64,000 nucleotides of DNA from JAGTVG01 sp963699805 (GTDB lineage Bacteria; Bacteroidota; Bacteroidia; Cytophagales; Cyclobacteriaceae). Made by a program: the position numbers and the translations under genes. The notes under the pieces were generated by a model. It did not search any database. It saw nothing but the letters and a program-made list of their open reading frames with translations, and was not told where the DNA came from. The stretch is taken from positions 372,001-436,000 of the forward strand of contig CAVOVH010000005.1 in NCBI GenBank assembly GCA_963699805.1, written 5' to 3'. Below, piece after piece: positions 27,218 through 35,707 of this stretch (within the stretch, counting starts at the first letter, position 1; every line of letters begins with the position of its first letter).

Positions 27218-27811
27218 ATGATCGAATTATGTTTTGTTACGCATAATCTGCATAAAGTCAAAGAGATCAGTCATATGCTGGGCGAATCATTCAGGATTTT
27301 ATCATTGGATGATATCGGATATCGGGATGAGATCCCGGAAGATCAACCCACCCTAGAGGGTAATTCCCTTGTAAAAGCCAGGACAATCTACCAAAAATAT
27401 CATATCCCCTCTTTTGCTGATGACACCGGGCTTGAAGTGATTGCCCTCAATAACGAGCCCGGAGTGCATTCTGCCCGATATGCCGGTGATCAGAATAACA
27501 GCGAAGACAATATGCATTTATTGCTCCGGAAACTTGATGGGATTGATGACCGTGGAGCCAGGTTTAGAACAGTGATTACTCTGTATTTAGATCATCATCC
27601 CCTGCAATTTGAAGGGATTGTCACGGGCACCATTATCCGCCGGAAAATGGGTGATCAAGGATTCGGTTATGATCCAATTTTTATTCCCGATGGATACCAT
27701 AAAACATTTGCCCAGTTATCGCTTGAGGAAAAAAACAAGATCAGTCACAGAGGAATTGCGTTCCGTAAAATGGTTCAATATCTTAGGCAAAAATCCATTT
27801 CTGAACAATGA
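27218..27811 (+). CDS. rdgB: Non-canonical purine NTP pyrophosphatase (XTP/dITPase)
   Basis: RdgB/HAM1 hydrolyses ITP, dITP and XTP to monophosphates and keeps deaminated purines out of DNA and RNA. Marks are CFVTHNLHKVKEI at the start, PSFADDTGLEVIALNNEPGVHSARYAG, here in two adjoining parts, and GFGYDPIFIP near residue 148. The 197-residue length is normal. Its last four bases overlap the uridine kinase start (ATGA), showing coupling. Confidence 0.94.
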   Translation: MIELCFVTHNLHKVKEISHMLGESFRILSLDDIGYRDEIPEDQPTLEGNSLVKARTIYQKYHIPSFADDTGLEVIALNNEPGVHSARYAGDQNNSEDNMHLLLRKLDGIDDRGARFRTVITLYLDHHPLQFEGIVTGTIIRRKMGDQGFGYDPIFIPDGYHKTFAQLSLEEKNKISHRGIAFRKMVQYLRQKSISEQ

Positions 27812-28443
27812 AAAAACCATACATTTTGGGCGTGACTGGAGGAAGCGGATCTGGGAAAACGAGATTTATTAAACAACTTTATAATCATTTTTCCGAAGAC
27901 CAGGTTTGCCTGATCTCACAGGATAATTACTACCGGCCCCGTCACTTACAACCAGTGGACGAAAAAGGAGTCAAGAATTTTGATGAACCAGCCTCGATTG
28001 ACCTGGTGAGAATGGTAAATGATATCAAAGCACTGCTTCAGGGCGAAACGGTTAGTTTTGAAGAGTATACCTATAACAATCCACACTTACCCATAAACCT
28101 GATCCAGATCAAACCCGCCCCCGTGATTATCATGGAAGGCATATTTATCATGCATCATCAGGATCTGAGGAATCTGTTGGATCTTAAGATATTTGTTCAT
28201 GCCATGGAACACATCATGCTTTCACGAAGAATTATTAGGGATGAACAGGAAAGAGGATATGATTTGAATGATGTTCTTTACCGGTATCAGCATCATGTAA
28301 TGCCCAGTTTCAGAAAATATATTTTACCCTATAAAGAAAATTGTGATGTCGTCGTAAATAATAACGAAGGTTTTGGCGAAGCTGTCCGCATCTTGACCAG
28401 CTACATTAAAAATCTGCTTCAAAAAAGTTCATCCTTGACATAA
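27808..28443 (+). CDS. udk: Uridine kinase
   Basis: The P-loop GVTGGSGSGKT is at residues 8-18. ISQDNYYRP follows, and IIMEGIFIMHH is the lid/Walker-B region of the uridine/cytidine kinase group within the phosphoribulokinase-like family. The enzyme phosphorylates uridine and cytidine in pyrimidine salvage. At 211 residues the length is right. Its start overlaps rdgB, so both are in the operon that begins at the DHH gene. Confidence 0.88.
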   Translation: MKKPYILGVTGGSGSGKTRFIKQLYNHFSEDQVCLISQDNYYRPRHLQPVDEKGVKNFDEPASIDLVRMVNDIKALLQGETVSFEEYTYNNPHLPINLIQIKPAPVIIMEGIFIMHHQDLRNLLDLKIFVHAMEHIMLSRRIIRDEQERGYDLNDVLYRYQHHVMPSFRKYILPYKENCDVVVNNNEGFGEAVRILTSYIKNLLQKSSSLT

Positions 28444-28467
28444 ATTTATCAGAAACTTCCAAACCAA

Positions 28468-28497
28468 TTGATATTTAAATATTTATAAGTAATTTTG
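28468..28497 (+). promoter_or_regulatory. Promoter with both Bacteroidota elements
   Basis: TTG (28468-28470), 19 bases, TAATTTTG (28490-28497). This is the best match to the phylum's -33/-7 pattern in the window. The start point would be near 28504, leaving almost no leader for an ATG at 28509, and may favour a start at 28542. Confidence 0.6.
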
Positions 28498-28508
28498 CCA
28501 TCCTTGTA

Positions 28509-28883
28509 ATGATCATGTCTGTTTCAGTAAGAATATCGAAAATGGTCCGGGCGATCACGCTAATGATCGGGCTTCTTTCCATTTCCATTTCTGTATTTGA
28601 ATACAGGATTGAAGATCGGATAGAAAATGAATTAGAAGCCACTTATGATCAAAAGGACCAGGAAACGGATTCCGACTCATCTGATGAAAACCAGATTTAT
28701 CTACCTGACTATCAGGCTACCATTTCATCTTTCCAGCTTCATCTTGAAAATATGCCCAGTCTGCTTGGGCAGGTATCTGTCCTGATATCTGTAAAAAACT
28801 GGTTTCATAAGAATCCACCCTTAACTGAGCTGAATTTCTTCAGAACTTTATTTCAGCATATAATTTCACCAAATGCGCCTTAG
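28509..28883 (+). CDS. Small hypothetical protein, secreted or membrane-bound
   Basis: The frame encodes 124 residues. MVRAITLMIGLLSISISV is a signal peptide or anchor; the ATG at 28542 may be the real start, given the promoter position. Next come an acidic, serine-rich stretch (DQKDQETDSDSSDEN) and a C-terminal part with a possible amphipathic helix and NWFHKNPPL. I do not recognise a family. It lies between uridine kinase and secDF, with its own promoter, and might be co-transcribed with secDF 61 bases downstream. Confidence 0.55.
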   Translation: MIMSVSVRISKMVRAITLMIGLLSISISVFEYRIEDRIENELEATYDQKDQETDSDSSDENQIYLPDYQATISSFQLHLENMPSLLGQVSVLISVKNWFHKNPPLTELNFFRTLFQHIISPNAP

Positions 28884-28944
28884 CAACGCGCTTATCCCCA
28901 TCTATTTTTTTTAATCCATTTAGTAAAAGTTTAAATCGATATAC

Positions 28945-31900
28945 ATGAAAAATAAAGGTTTTATTATAACACTGACCGTAATAGTCACCTTGCTTTGTAT
29001 CTATTATCTGTCATTCACGTTCGTCTCGAGGGGTATTCAAAGAGATGCGACAGAACACGCTACGGACCAGGAGGGAAATCTGGATTTTTATAAAAAACAG
29101 GCTTATCTGGATTCAGTCTGGAATGAACCTGTTTATAATTTTTTAGGAATTCAGTTCACCTATAAAGATGTAAAGGAAACGGAACTGAGCCTGGGCCTCG
29201 ATTTACAGGGAGGTATGCACGTAACGCTGGAGGTGTCTCCGGTTGATATCATTAAGGGATTGAGTGGCAATAGTGAAAACCCGAACTTTAACAAGGCACT
29301 GGGGATGGCGCAGGAAAAACAGAAAAACAGTCAGGAATCCTTTGTCGACTTATTTTACAATTCCTTTAAGGAAATTGACCCAGAAGGAAAGTTAAGCACC
29401 ATTTTCGCCAATGCCGCCAACAGGGGGAGGATCAGTCTTCAATCATCCGATGATGAAATTTTGCGGATCATCCGTTCGGAAGTAGATGATGCCATCGATC
29501 GATCCTTTGAAATATTAAGGACCAGGGTGGACCGTTTTGGCACCTCACAACCAAACATCCAGAAACTGCCGGGAACCGGCCGTATCCAGGTTGAATTGCC
29601 CGGAGTTGATAATCGTGAACGGGTGAGAAAATTACTGCAGGGTGTGGCTAAACTTGAATTCTGGGAAGTATATGAATTACAGGAAATAGCCCCATCCCTG
29701 AATGCAATTAACAACAAGCTGGTTGAAGAGAATAAATTGAAAATGTCTGATCTTGACTCACAGGAAGGCGATTCCCTGACTCGATCAAGTTCCGGGGATG
29801 ATCTTGCCAGCGTTTTATTGGAAGGAGAACAGGCCCAATCGACAGACACATCCGCTGAAGACCTTGCCGCTCAAATTGCAGGTGATTCCACTGCGGTGGA
29901 TTCTCTTCAAAATGCACTTGCTTCGCCCCTTCTGACATTGAGAAAGGCCCCCTATTATAATCTATTTTATGATGTAAAGGATACATCCAGGATCAACAGG
30001 ATCTTACAACGTCCTGATATTCAGGCCTTGATCCCGAATAACATGAAATTTCTCTGGAAAAATAAACCACTTGTAAGTGAAGGAGGAGCTGAAGTTCTTG
30101 AATTATTTGCTGTTAAGGTCCGTCGGGGTAGTCAACCTCCCTTGACAGGAGAAGTAATCACGGACGCAAGACCTGATTTTGATCAAACAGGTAGCCCGAG
30201 TGTTTCCATGCAGATGGATGCTACCGGAGCCAAAATATGGAGAAGGCTGACGTCAGAAAATCTAAATCGGAGAATTGCCATCGTGCTGGACGGCTATGTA
30301 TATTCTGCCCCCAACGTGGTAACTGAAATACCCAATGGAAGTTCGCAAATTACCGGCAATTTCACTCTGGAAGAATCCAAGGACCTGGCCAATATCCTAA
30401 AAGCGGGAAAATTACCTGCTCCCACCAGGATCGTGGAAGAAGCGGTAATCGGACCTACCTTAGGGAAAGAAGCACAAAAGCAGGGCGTCATTTCAATGGT
30501 CGCAGGTCTGGCAATCGTCGTATTGTTTATGATAGCCTATTATTCAAAAGGAGGCTTTGTAGCAAACATTGCCCTGGTCTTTAACATATTCTTTATCCTT
30601 GGCATCCTGGCCCAGTTAAACGCCGCGTTAACCCTTCCCGGAATTGCAGGGATTGTGCTTACCATCGGTATGTCGATCGATGCCAATGTGCTTATTTTTG
30701 AAAGGATACGGGAAGAGATCCGTGGCGGATCCACCCTGTTAAATGCTATCTCGGCCGGATATAGTAAAGCATACAGTTCCATCATCGATGCCAACGTGAC
30801 TACCTTCCTGATCGGCGTGATCATGTATGCTCTTGGCCAGGGACCTGTAAAAGGATTTGCCACCACCCTGATGATCGGTATTGCATCCTCCTTCTTCTCA
30901 GCCGTATTCATTACCCGGGTGATCGTTACCTGGATGACCAAAAAAGGTGATAAAAGCCAGGTATCCTTTGCCATGTTCTGGTCAAAAGATCTGCTCACAA
31001 ATATGAATGTTAATTTCATGGGAATAAGAAGGATCGCGTATATCTTTTCGGCCACTACGATCTTATTCGGAATGATCCTGATCACACTTGAAGGTGGGCT
31101 GAACCTTGGTGTTGATTTCACCGGAGGAAGATCCTATATCGTGGAATTCCAGGAACCTGTATCAGCCACATCAATGAGGACAGACCTGCAATCGAATTTT
31201 GAAAATGCGGGGACAGAGGTTAAATGGTACGGAGCGGATAATGTAGTAAAAATAACAACCAGTTACCTGGTTGCCGACGAATCTGGCGAGGCGGATTCTT
31301 TGGTAGAAGCGGCACTCGTAAATGGCATCTCTCAGGAAACAGGTTATAAATTTCAAAATAATGATGACCCGCCAGTGGCTGATGGTTTCAGCATCGCTGG
31401 TTCATCCAAAGTGGGCGCGACGATTGCCGATGACATTAAAACGGCGTCGGTTGAATCCATCATATTTTCACTGATTGTCATCTTTCTGTATATCCTGATC
31501 CGGTTTAGAAAATGGCAGTTTGGTCTGGGAGCCGTGATTGCCCTGTTTCACGATGTACTTTTCGTTTTTTCCGCCTATGCCATTGTACAGTTATTCGGAA
31601 AAACTTTCGAAGTAGATCAGGTTTTCATCGCTGCCATGCTTACCGTGATAGGTTATTCGATTAACGACACAGTGGTCGTATTCGATAGGATCCGGGAAAA
31701 TATGCAATTAAAACAAGGAACTTCATTGTTCAAGGTTTTCAATGAAGCCATTAACAATACCATCAGCCGGACTTTAATCACTTCATTTACGACGATTATC
31801 GTTGTCCTGATATTATTGATTTTTGGAGGTGAAGTATTAAGGGGTTTTTCTTTCGCCTTATTGATCGGAATTCTGGTGGGAACTTATTCTTCCATATTCA

Positions 31901-31962
31901 TTGCATCCCCGATCGTGCTTGATCTAAAAAAGGAAGAGAAAAAAATAAAAGTAAAATCCTGA
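28945..31962 (+). CDS. secDF: Fused protein-export subunit SecDF
   Basis: SecDF uses the proton gradient to pull exported proteins through SecYEG. The 1,005-residue fusion is the standard Bacteroidota form. The N-terminal helix is followed by ELSLGLDLQGGMHVTLEV, the D1 motif. A long periplasmic domain includes LRTRVDRFGTSQPNIQKLPG and an insert of about 110 residues rich in Ser, Asp and Gln (residues about 270-340). Then comes the SecD membrane part with TIGMSIDANVLIFERIREE, and the SecF half begins near residue 690 with GGLNLGVDFTGGRSYIVEF and ends with TVIGYSINDTVVVFDRIREN. Confidence 0.97.
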   Translation: MKNKGFIITLTVIVTLLCIYYLSFTFVSRGIQRDATEHATDQEGNLDFYKKQAYLDSVWNEPVYNFLGIQFTYKDVKETELSLGLDLQGGMHVTLEVSPVDIIKGLSGNSENPNFNKALGMAQEKQKNSQESFVDLFYNSFKEIDPEGKLSTIFANAANRGRISLQSSDDEILRIIRSEVDDAIDRSFEILRTRVDRFGTSQPNIQKLPGTGRIQVELPGVDNRERVRKLLQGVAKLEFWEVYELQEIAPSLNAINNKLVEENKLKMSDLDSQEGDSLTRSSSGDDLASVLLEGEQAQSTDTSAEDLAAQIAGDSTAVDSLQNALASPLLTLRKAPYYNLFYDVKDTSRINRILQRPDIQALIPNNMKFLWKNKPLVSEGGAEVLELFAVKVRRGSQPPLTGEVITDARPDFDQTGSPSVSMQMDATGAKIWRRLTSENLNRRIAIVLDGYVYSAPNVVTEIPNGSSQITGNFTLEESKDLANILKAGKLPAPTRIVEEAVIGPTLGKEAQKQGVISMVAGLAIVVLFMIAYYSKGGFVANIALVFNIFFILGILAQLNAALTLPGIAGIVLTIGMSIDANVLIFERIREEIRGGSTLLNAISAGYSKAYSSIIDANVTTFLIGVIMYALGQGPVKGFATTLMIGIASSFFSAVFITRVIVTWMTKKGDKSQVSFAMFWSKDLLTNMNVNFMGIRRIAYIFSATTILFGMILITLEGGLNLGVDFTGGRSYIVEFQEPVSATSMRTDLQSNFENAGTEVKWYGADNVVKITTSYLVADESGEADSLVEAALVNGISQETGYKFQNNDDPPVADGFSIAGSSKVGATIADDIKTASVESIIFSLIVIFLYILIRFRKWQFGLGAVIALFHDVLFVFSAYAIVQLFGKTFEVDQVFIAAMLTVIGYSINDTVVVFDRIRENMQLKQGTSLFKVFNEAINNTISRTLITSFTTIIVVLILLIFGGEVLRGFSFALLIGILVGTYSSIFIASPIVLDLKKEEKKIKVKS

Positions 31963-31977
31963 CGGATTTTAAATTCA

Positions 31978-32012
31978 AACTGCCTGTAAAAAATTTTTTA
32001 CAGGCAGTTTTT
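31978..32012 (+). terminator. Terminator hairpin of secDF touching the next start codon
   Basis: A perfect inverted repeat: AACTGCCTGTAAAAAA followed directly by its complement, then TTT. The stem is up to 13-16 bases. The ATG of the next gene begins five bases after the T run, so the hairpin covers the place where ribosomes would bind. It is nearly symmetrical and could also act on the minus strand. Confidence 0.85.
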
Positions 32013-32017
32013 AATCT

Positions 32018-32590
32018 ATGGGTCCTAATAAAAATCTTTTTTTCCTGGCCGTAATGCCTCCTGAAGATATTCAGGAAGAAGTAAAAAATATCAAGCTGGA
32101 ATTTAAAGATCAGTATGGCTCGGAACATGCTTTGAATTCACCAGCCCATCTTACACTTGTTCCTCCTTTTCAATGGCCGGCAGAAAAAGAGGCCCCATTG
32201 GTCCAAAATCTTGATCATTTCTGCAAAGATGAAAATACATTCGAAGTAGCTTTAAACGGTTTCGGGGCATTCAAACCCAGAGTGATTTATATTGACGTAA
32301 AAAAAAATATATTTTTATCTGATCTACATGACAGGCTGAGGAATTACCTTAATGAAAACTGTATCATTTCTGAATTATTAAGGGAGAAAAAGCCATTTAA
32401 CCCACATATGACAGTGGCATTCCGGGATTTAACAAAAGATAATTTTTATGTGGCCTGGAATGAATTTAAAAACAAAAATTTTCATGCCCTTTTTACGGTT
32501 GATAAAATCGTTTTATTGATCCACCGTCAAAAACGCTGGGAAGTAAGTCATCAATCATTTTTCGGAAAAAATCAGCAATTTCACTTGTAA
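32018..32590 (+). CDS. 2'-5' RNA ligase/cyclic phosphodiesterase-like protein (2H family)
   Basis: The two HxT/S motifs of the 2H phosphoesterase fold are visible: AHLTLVPPF near residue 44 and PHMTVAFRDL near residue 128. The fold handles 2',3'-cyclic phosphates in RNA, but the cellular role of bacterial members is poorly known. The start MGPNKNLFFLAVMPPEDIQ fits the family. The ATG lies just behind the secDF terminator hairpin, so expression must depend on read-through, on a promoter inside secDF, or on hairpin opening. Confidence 0.85.
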   Translation: MGPNKNLFFLAVMPPEDIQEEVKNIKLEFKDQYGSEHALNSPAHLTLVPPFQWPAEKEAPLVQNLDHFCKDENTFEVALNGFGAFKPRVIYIDVKKNIFLSDLHDRLRNYLNENCIISELLREKKPFNPHMTVAFRDLTKDNFYVAWNEFKNKNFHALFTVDKIVLLIHRQKRWEVSHQSFFGKNQQFHL

Positions 32591-32702
32591 ACGATCAAAA
32601 TTCGATACAATTTTCGTTGCCCTTAAAAAAATGGACCCATTGAATGAATTTTGTATTAAGATAAATAAATTTTACAGGTTAAAATATCCGGGATAAGACT
32701 TC

Positions 32703-33290
32703 ATGTCAACATTTATCTTATATCTTAAGTTAGGCTACAGACACATACTGGACCTTTACGGGATAGAACATATGTTGTTCATCATTGCCCTGGTAGCCAT
32801 TTTTTTATTAAGGGATTGGCGTAAAGTATTGTTATTGTTTTTGTTTTACCTGATCGGGCATTCCCTCTCTTTAAGTCTTTCCGTTTACCGGATTTTAAAT
32901 CCTGATCCTAAAATAATCGCTTACCTGGTCTCAGTAACCATTTTCCTGGCAGCAGCATCCAACGTTTTCAGAGGTGAAAAATCAACCATTTCCCGGCGAC
33001 CGACAAAATTTATTTTCGCCACTCTCTTTGGCATCATTCAAGGTTTTGGATTGGCCAATTATTTTACCAATATCATTCACTTAAATAGGAAAATTAACCT
33101 GCCCTTAATCGCTTTCAATATAGGAATTGAGTTGGGCTATCTCCTGGTTATATTTCTTTACCTGATCATTTCCTGGATTTTTGTAAATAATCTGGGTGTC
33201 AGCAAAAAGGTCTGGTACCTGGTCATCTCATCCGCCATAGCAGGCATTGCCCTGACTTTCATGTACGAATCAAGATATTGGATTCAATAA
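32703..33290 (+). CDS. HupE/UreJ-2-like membrane protein
   Basis: The opening LKLGYRHILDLYGIEHMLFI is the family signature (G-x2-HI-x-D...H-x-LF). It is followed by six to seven hydrophobic segments in 195 residues. A second conserved part is FGIIQGFGLANYF in the middle. Related HupE/UreJ proteins move nickel or cobalt, but this Bacteroidota subgroup is not characterised, and the metal link is only inferred. The outer-membrane protein gene follows after 25 bases. Confidence 0.8.
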   Translation: MSTFILYLKLGYRHILDLYGIEHMLFIIALVAIFLLRDWRKVLLLFLFYLIGHSLSLSLSVYRILNPDPKIIAYLVSVTIFLAAASNVFRGEKSTISRRPTKFIFATLFGIIQGFGLANYFTNIIHLNRKINLPLIAFNIGIELGYLLVIFLYLIISWIFVNNLGVSKKVWYLVISSAIAGIALTFMYESRYWIQ

Positions 33291-33315
33291 TTTATCATAT
33301 TATTTTTTTGAACTG

Positions 33316-34440
33316 ATGTACTTGAAATCTTCATTTAAGTTTCAGCTGGCCTTCACAATATTTATCATGAATGGCGTTTTTGCCAGCAGTCAGCCCCTTG
33401 ACTCCATTGGCAAAGTGCACCAGAAAAAGGTGAAATTCACGGCATATCCGGCTGGAAGTTATGCTCCCGAAACTTCTTTTGCATTCGGGGCGGTAGGATT
33501 TTTTGTTTTCAATTTCCAGGATACCTTGACCAAAGTTTCCTATCACAGGCCATCAATCATTACTCCCTATTTTCTCTATACGTTAAATGACCAGTTTTTA
33601 TCAGCCATAGATTTTGAATCCTACTTTCATGAACATTTTAATCTGAATACTTCGTTCAGGTTCTTCAATTATCCTGATTATTACTATGGGATTGGTAATA
33701 ATACCGATTCGAAAAGAGAATTATTTACGAACAAGTTTGTAAAATGGGAAGGACAGTTTTCCATGGCCATCCTTTCATCATTTTTTGCCGGTATCAGTTT
33801 TGAATGGATGAACAATGCCATTCATAATATGGACCCGGATGGAGATCTTCTGCACCAAAAAGTAAATGGTTACCTCGGAGGGAATATTCTGGGAATGGGC
33901 CCGGTAGTAAGGTTCGATACCAGGAATAACATTCTTTACCCGGACAAAGGAATTTATTGTGAGATCAAAACATTGTTTTACCCGGATCTTTTCGGAAATG
34001 ACTATGTGTTCAACAATTTTATCATTGACTTCCGGGCATTCAGAACTGTTTTCTCTGCCAAGAACATCCTGGGATTTCAGTTTTATTATAATCAGGTGGG
34101 CGGAAATTCCATACCATTCTACTCACTTCCACAGCTGGGAGGAGACAAACGGTTAAGGGGTATTGAACATGAAAACAGATACAGGGATCAGATTGCATAC
34201 TATGCCCAGGTAGAGGGAAGAAGGGAACTCTTTTGGCGCTTTGGGGGAGTATTGTTCGCCGGGGCAGGCCAAGTCAGTCCCGGACTGTCCGATATCAGTT
34301 TTTCTAAATTGCATTATGTGGTGGGAATAGGAGGCAGATTTCGACCCTTCAAAGATGAAAAGCTGAATCTGCGGCTGGATATTGGAAAAGGACCAGAAAC
34401 TCAGTATGCCATCTATTTATCAATCCGTGAAGCTTTTTAA
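33316..34440 (+). CDS. Outer-membrane beta-barrel protein, BamA/surface-antigen (D15) type
   Basis: A signal peptide ends near residue 25 (VFASSQP). The rest alternates polar and aromatic residues in the way of barrel strands. Two parts fit the D15/BamA barrel: GPVVRFDTRNNILYPDKGIY and the late LPQLGGDKRLRGIEHENRYRD, whose LRG is the substrate-contacting loop. The last strand ends in SIREAF with the terminal Phe needed for insertion. There are no POTRA domains, so it is a short 374-residue barrel. Its cargo or role is unknown. Confidence 0.82.
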   Translation: MYLKSSFKFQLAFTIFIMNGVFASSQPLDSIGKVHQKKVKFTAYPAGSYAPETSFAFGAVGFFVFNFQDTLTKVSYHRPSIITPYFLYTLNDQFLSAIDFESYFHEHFNLNTSFRFFNYPDYYYGIGNNTDSKRELFTNKFVKWEGQFSMAILSSFFAGISFEWMNNAIHNMDPDGDLLHQKVNGYLGGNILGMGPVVRFDTRNNILYPDKGIYCEIKTLFYPDLFGNDYVFNNFIIDFRAFRTVFSAKNILGFQFYYNQVGGNSIPFYSLPQLGGDKRLRGIEHENRYRDQIAYYAQVEGRRELFWRFGGVLFAGAGQVSPGLSDISFSKLHYVVGIGGRFRPFKDEKLNLRLDIGKGPETQYAIYLSIREAF

Positions 34441-34491
34441 AACGATCCATCATTTCTTGATTAAATCATCATAAACCTTTGGCAAATCGTT

Positions 34492-34499
34492 TATCTTTG
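34492..34499 (+). promoter_or_regulatory. Candidate -7 element of tpiA
   Basis: TATCTTTG is a perfect TAnnTTTG. The start would lie near 34506, leaving a leader of about 34 bases. No TTG at the best distance was found. Confidence 0.45.
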
Positions 34500-34539
34500 A
34501 ATCATTATTTTTTAAAGAATTATTAAACCTTTTGCTATC

Positions 34540-35301
34540 ATGAGAAAAAAGATTGTTGCAGGTAACTGGAAAATGAATAAAACACTTCAGGAAGGAATTT
34601 CACTGGCTTCCGAAATTGTAAATATGGCCAAGGATGAGGTAATGGATGATGCGATCATGATCCTGAATCCACCCTTCATTCACCTGGAAAATATTGGGAA
34701 ACTGATAAAAGGAGCTAATAATATTTTTCTGGGCGCACAAAATTGTAATGAAAATGAATCTGGTGCTTATACGGGAGAGGTTTCGGTTGATATGTTAAAA
34801 TCAGTGGGCTGTGAGTATGTAATTCTGGGGCATAGTGAGAGAAGAGAATATTTCAAGGAGTCAAATGATCTTCTTGCAAAAAAAGTAAATATTGTTCTTG
34901 AAAAAGGTTTAAAACCTATCTTCTGTTGTGGCGAATCCCTGAATATACGAGAAAAAGGCACTTTCGTAGAATTTGTTTCAAAACAGATCACAGAAAGCCT
35001 GTTTCATTTGAATAAAGATCAATTTCGTAATATCGTCCTCGCCTATGAGCCAATCTGGGCCATTGGAACAGGAGTAAATGCAACTTCCGGACAAGCCCAG
35101 GAAATGCACGCATCCTTAAGGCAACATCTGGCCAGTAAATTTGGAAGTGCTTTTGCAGATGAGATTTCCATATTATACGGAGGCAGCTGTAAGCCAAGCA
35201 ATGCCCGGGAATTGTTCGCTGGTCCGGATGTAGATGGCGGTCTGATTGGAGGAGCTTCCCTTAAATCAAGAGATTTTGTCGATATTGTCAAATCATTCTG
35301 A
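34540..35301 (+). CDS. tpiA: Triosephosphate isomerase
   Basis: TpiA interconverts dihydroxyacetone phosphate and glyceraldehyde 3-phosphate. The catalytic Lys is in AGNWKMNK (residues 7-14), the His in VILGHSERREYF (near 97), and the Glu in AYEPIWAIGTG (near 168). GGLIGGASL near the end binds phosphate. The length of 253 is normal. DXS in this window uses the product glyceraldehyde 3-phosphate, though the genes are far apart. Confidence 0.97.
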   Translation: MRKKIVAGNWKMNKTLQEGISLASEIVNMAKDEVMDDAIMILNPPFIHLENIGKLIKGANNIFLGAQNCNENESGAYTGEVSVDMLKSVGCEYVILGHSERREYFKESNDLLAKKVNIVLEKGLKPIFCCGESLNIREKGTFVEFVSKQITESLFHLNKDQFRNIVLAYEPIWAIGTGVNATSGQAQEMHASLRQHLASKFGSAFADEISILYGGSCKPSNARELFAGPDVDGGLIGGASLKSRDFVDIVKSF

Positions 35302-35362
35302 AAATGAACACCTGTTACTCAATTTGAACGTTGGGAAATTGGTATTTAATCAATTCAGGAAA

Positions 35363-35707
35363 ATGATATTCCCGGTGGCCCTATTGGTTTTCACCATGAT
35401 GGGTCCCATCCTTCTGGCACAAAAAATTAATCAGCCGTTTTATTGCGAGCTGAGGGGATCTTTTTTCATTGAAGAATATCCTGATCGGGCTGATTTTTTG
35501 GTTTTTGAAGAGGATTCAGAAGCATTTGCTGACCTGCTGGTTTTTGAAACTGATAATTCCTTGTTTGCGGATAAATCCGGTATCTGGTACTTTACAGATG
35601 AGCGTGCATTTGCCGACTTTACCATTTATTTTGTTGAATCCAAGAACAATGCCGATTTTACTCTTTATTTCACCTCGTTCGAATCATTCGCGGGATGTAA
35701 CGATTGA
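35363..35707 (+). CDS. Small secreted protein with AD-repeat motifs (DUF6150-like)
   Basis: The ATG at 35363 gives 114 residues that begin MIFPVALLVFTMMGPILLAQ, a signal peptide. The longer frame from 35246 overlaps tpiA and lacks sense. The mature part repeats a motif Ala-Asp-(Phe/Leu)-x-(Val/Ile/Leu)-(Phe/Tyr) four times at irregular spacing: RADFLVFEED, FADLLVFETD, FADFTIYFVE and NADFTLYFTS. From memory this matches DUF6150. The motif suggests a short beta-strand repeat. The stop overlaps the prmA start (TGATG), so the two are coupled. Function unknown. Confidence 0.7.
   Translation: MIFPVALLVFTMMGPILLAQKINQPFYCELRGSFFIEEYPDRADFLVFEEDSEAFADLLVFETDNSLFADKSGIWYFTDERAFADFTIYFVESKNNADFTLYFTSFESFAGCND

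Noticed and set aside
29439..29849. Antisense frames inside secDF
   Set aside because: These follow from codon bias in a long conserved gene; no start context or independent domain is present.
35246..35362. N-terminal extension of the AD-repeat protein into tpiA
   Set aside because: The extension is the shifted reading of tpiA; a proper signal peptide begins at 35363.
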